Shown one piece after another: positions 63,593 through 64,000 of a DNA stretch of 64,000 bases; the stretch's first letter is position 1; every line of letters begins with the position of its first letter. The position numbers and the translations under genes are program-made. This stretch comes from Geobacter sp. SVR (lineage in GTDB: Bacteria; Desulfobacterota; Desulfuromonadia; Geobacterales; Pseudopelobacteraceae). Under the pieces are notes generated by a model, which saw only the letters and a list, made by a program, of their open reading frames with translations, did no database searches and was not told the DNA's origin. The stretch is taken from contig NZ_AP024469.1 in NCBI RefSeq assembly GCF_016865365.1, positions 2,944,501 through 3,008,500 of the forward strand, in the 5' to 3' direction.

Positions 63593-64000
63593 GACCCAGA
63601 ACATGACGGAGCGCCAGTACGACGATTATGTCGCCGGCCTCCGCAAGCTCATTGCCGACAGCGTTTCGCCGTTCGAAAACGATACGCCGGCAAAGAAGCG
63701 GGAGCGCATTGAGCGCTGCAATGATCCTCTGGAGTTCATCAAGACTTACATGCCGCACTATGCCCGGACCGACTTCGCACCTTGTCACGCCGAATGGTGC
63801 GAGATTGCCGACCAGCCGGGGCTCAACTTCATCGGTGCGCCACGCGACCACGCAAAGACAACTATCGTCACGGTAGGGCTGCGCATCTACCGCATCTGCA
63901 AGCAGCTCCGCAAGTACATCATGCTGGGCTCCAACATCCACGATCAGGCCAAGAGGTTCACGGTCAAGATCAAGGTCGAACTAGAAGACAATCCCCGGCT
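63579..64000 (+). CDS. Terminase large subunit (Mu gp28-like), cut by window edge
   Basis: The first 140 residues of the packaging ATPase/nuclease. The Walker A-like P-loop is GAPRDHAKTT near residue 91-100, preceded by FAPCHAEWCEIAD, both typical of Mu-like large terminases. ATG 63579 follows GGAGTTGATGA. The nuclease domain is outside the window. Confidence 0.85.
   Translation, partial: MAMRKTQNMTERQYDDYVAGLRKLIADSVSPFENDTPAKKRERIERCNDPLEFIKTYMPHYARTDFAPCHAEWCEIADQPGLNFIGAPRDHAKTTIVTVGLRIYRICKQLRKYIMLGSNIHDQAKRFTVKIKVELEDNPR

Larger units (their letters stand above)
48118..64000. mobile_element. Mu-like transposable prophage, left part
   Basis: Gene content and order are those of Mu-like phages: leftward repressor, divergent Ner-like gene, DDE transposase A, ATPase B, DUF3164, GemA, Mor, endolysin and holin, TraR, terminase small and large subunits. 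It runs past the window edge. The exact left end is not resolved; it should lie between 47.9 and 48.12 kb, beyond the end of the cargo gene. No 5-bp target duplication can be checked because the right end is missing. Base composition and tiny overlapping genes set it apart from the host part. Confidence 0.9.

Overview
The window looks like a chromosome segment of a Geobacter-type deltaproteobacterium (Geobacterales). Support comes from moderately high GC, very dense operons, and Geobacter-like blocks: pheA-tyrA-aroA, ilvD-ilvB-ilvH-ilvC-psd-pssA, rfbA-mreC-mreD-mrdA-rodA, ftsH-folP-cdaA-glmM-pdxJ-acpS, and DUF1858 and hemerythrin proteins. The species cannot be fixed from the sequence alone. 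A Mu-like transposable prophage starts near 48 kb and runs off the right edge.

Host part, 1 to about 47.9 kb. The minus-strand pheA-tyrA-aroA operon (aroA cut by the window edge) makes Phe/Tyr precursors. A small plus-strand redox cluster follows (DUF1858, a Cys-rich protein lacking its usual ferredoxin domain, hemerythrin, PAS), then a PP-loop tRNA-thiolation-like enzyme, a hybrid histidine kinase, the nucleotide phosphohydrolases YfbR and Dgt, and a HEPN/MNT pair. The elongasome genes mreC-mreD-mrdA-rodA lie next to rfbA and gmhB. Then come DAHP synthase, SppA, a YfcE-type phosphoesterase and the ilv-psd-pss cluster. An XRE repressor faces an MCP-CheW pair. From 30.7 kb to 47.3 kb almost everything is on the plus strand: rarA, pfkA, corA, a lipoprotein, tilS, ftsH, folP, cdaA, glmM, pdxJ, acpS, nnr, a CBS protein, tsaE and lysC, closed by a strong terminator.

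Prophage part, about 48.1 kb to the end. The order is typical of Mu-like phages: a leftward cargo gene and repressor, a divergent early promoter with a palindromic operator in its spacer, a Ner-like protein, early genes, DDE transposase A, ATPase B, many tiny often Cys-rich genes, DUF3164, GemA and the Mor activator. Lysis genes (GH19 endolysin, holin-like protein, overlapping spanin-like pair), a TraR/DksA zinc finger and the terminase subunits follow; the large subunit is cut by the edge. The middle genes mostly overlap by 1-11 bases.

The most unusual content is in the prophage. (1) Between mor and the lysis genes are two short genes (a GNAT acetyltransferase and an unknown protein) separated and bounded by three similar imperfect hairpins with GTTATGCC/GGCATAAC-type arms. 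Each has a short apical stem and an unpaired base on one arm, and each upstream gene's stop codon lies in the left arm. This is the organisation of integron gene cassettes with attC sites, without an integrase in the window. (2) A 92-aa early protein is a stand-alone paralogue of the last ~50 residues of the transposase (25 of 48 identical, ungapped), in the region that in Mu contacts MuB. (3) The Mor activator carries a tandem duplication of its N-terminal domain. (4) A small conserved-looking gene is interrupted by one amber codon, and a G12 tract lies directly before another start codon.
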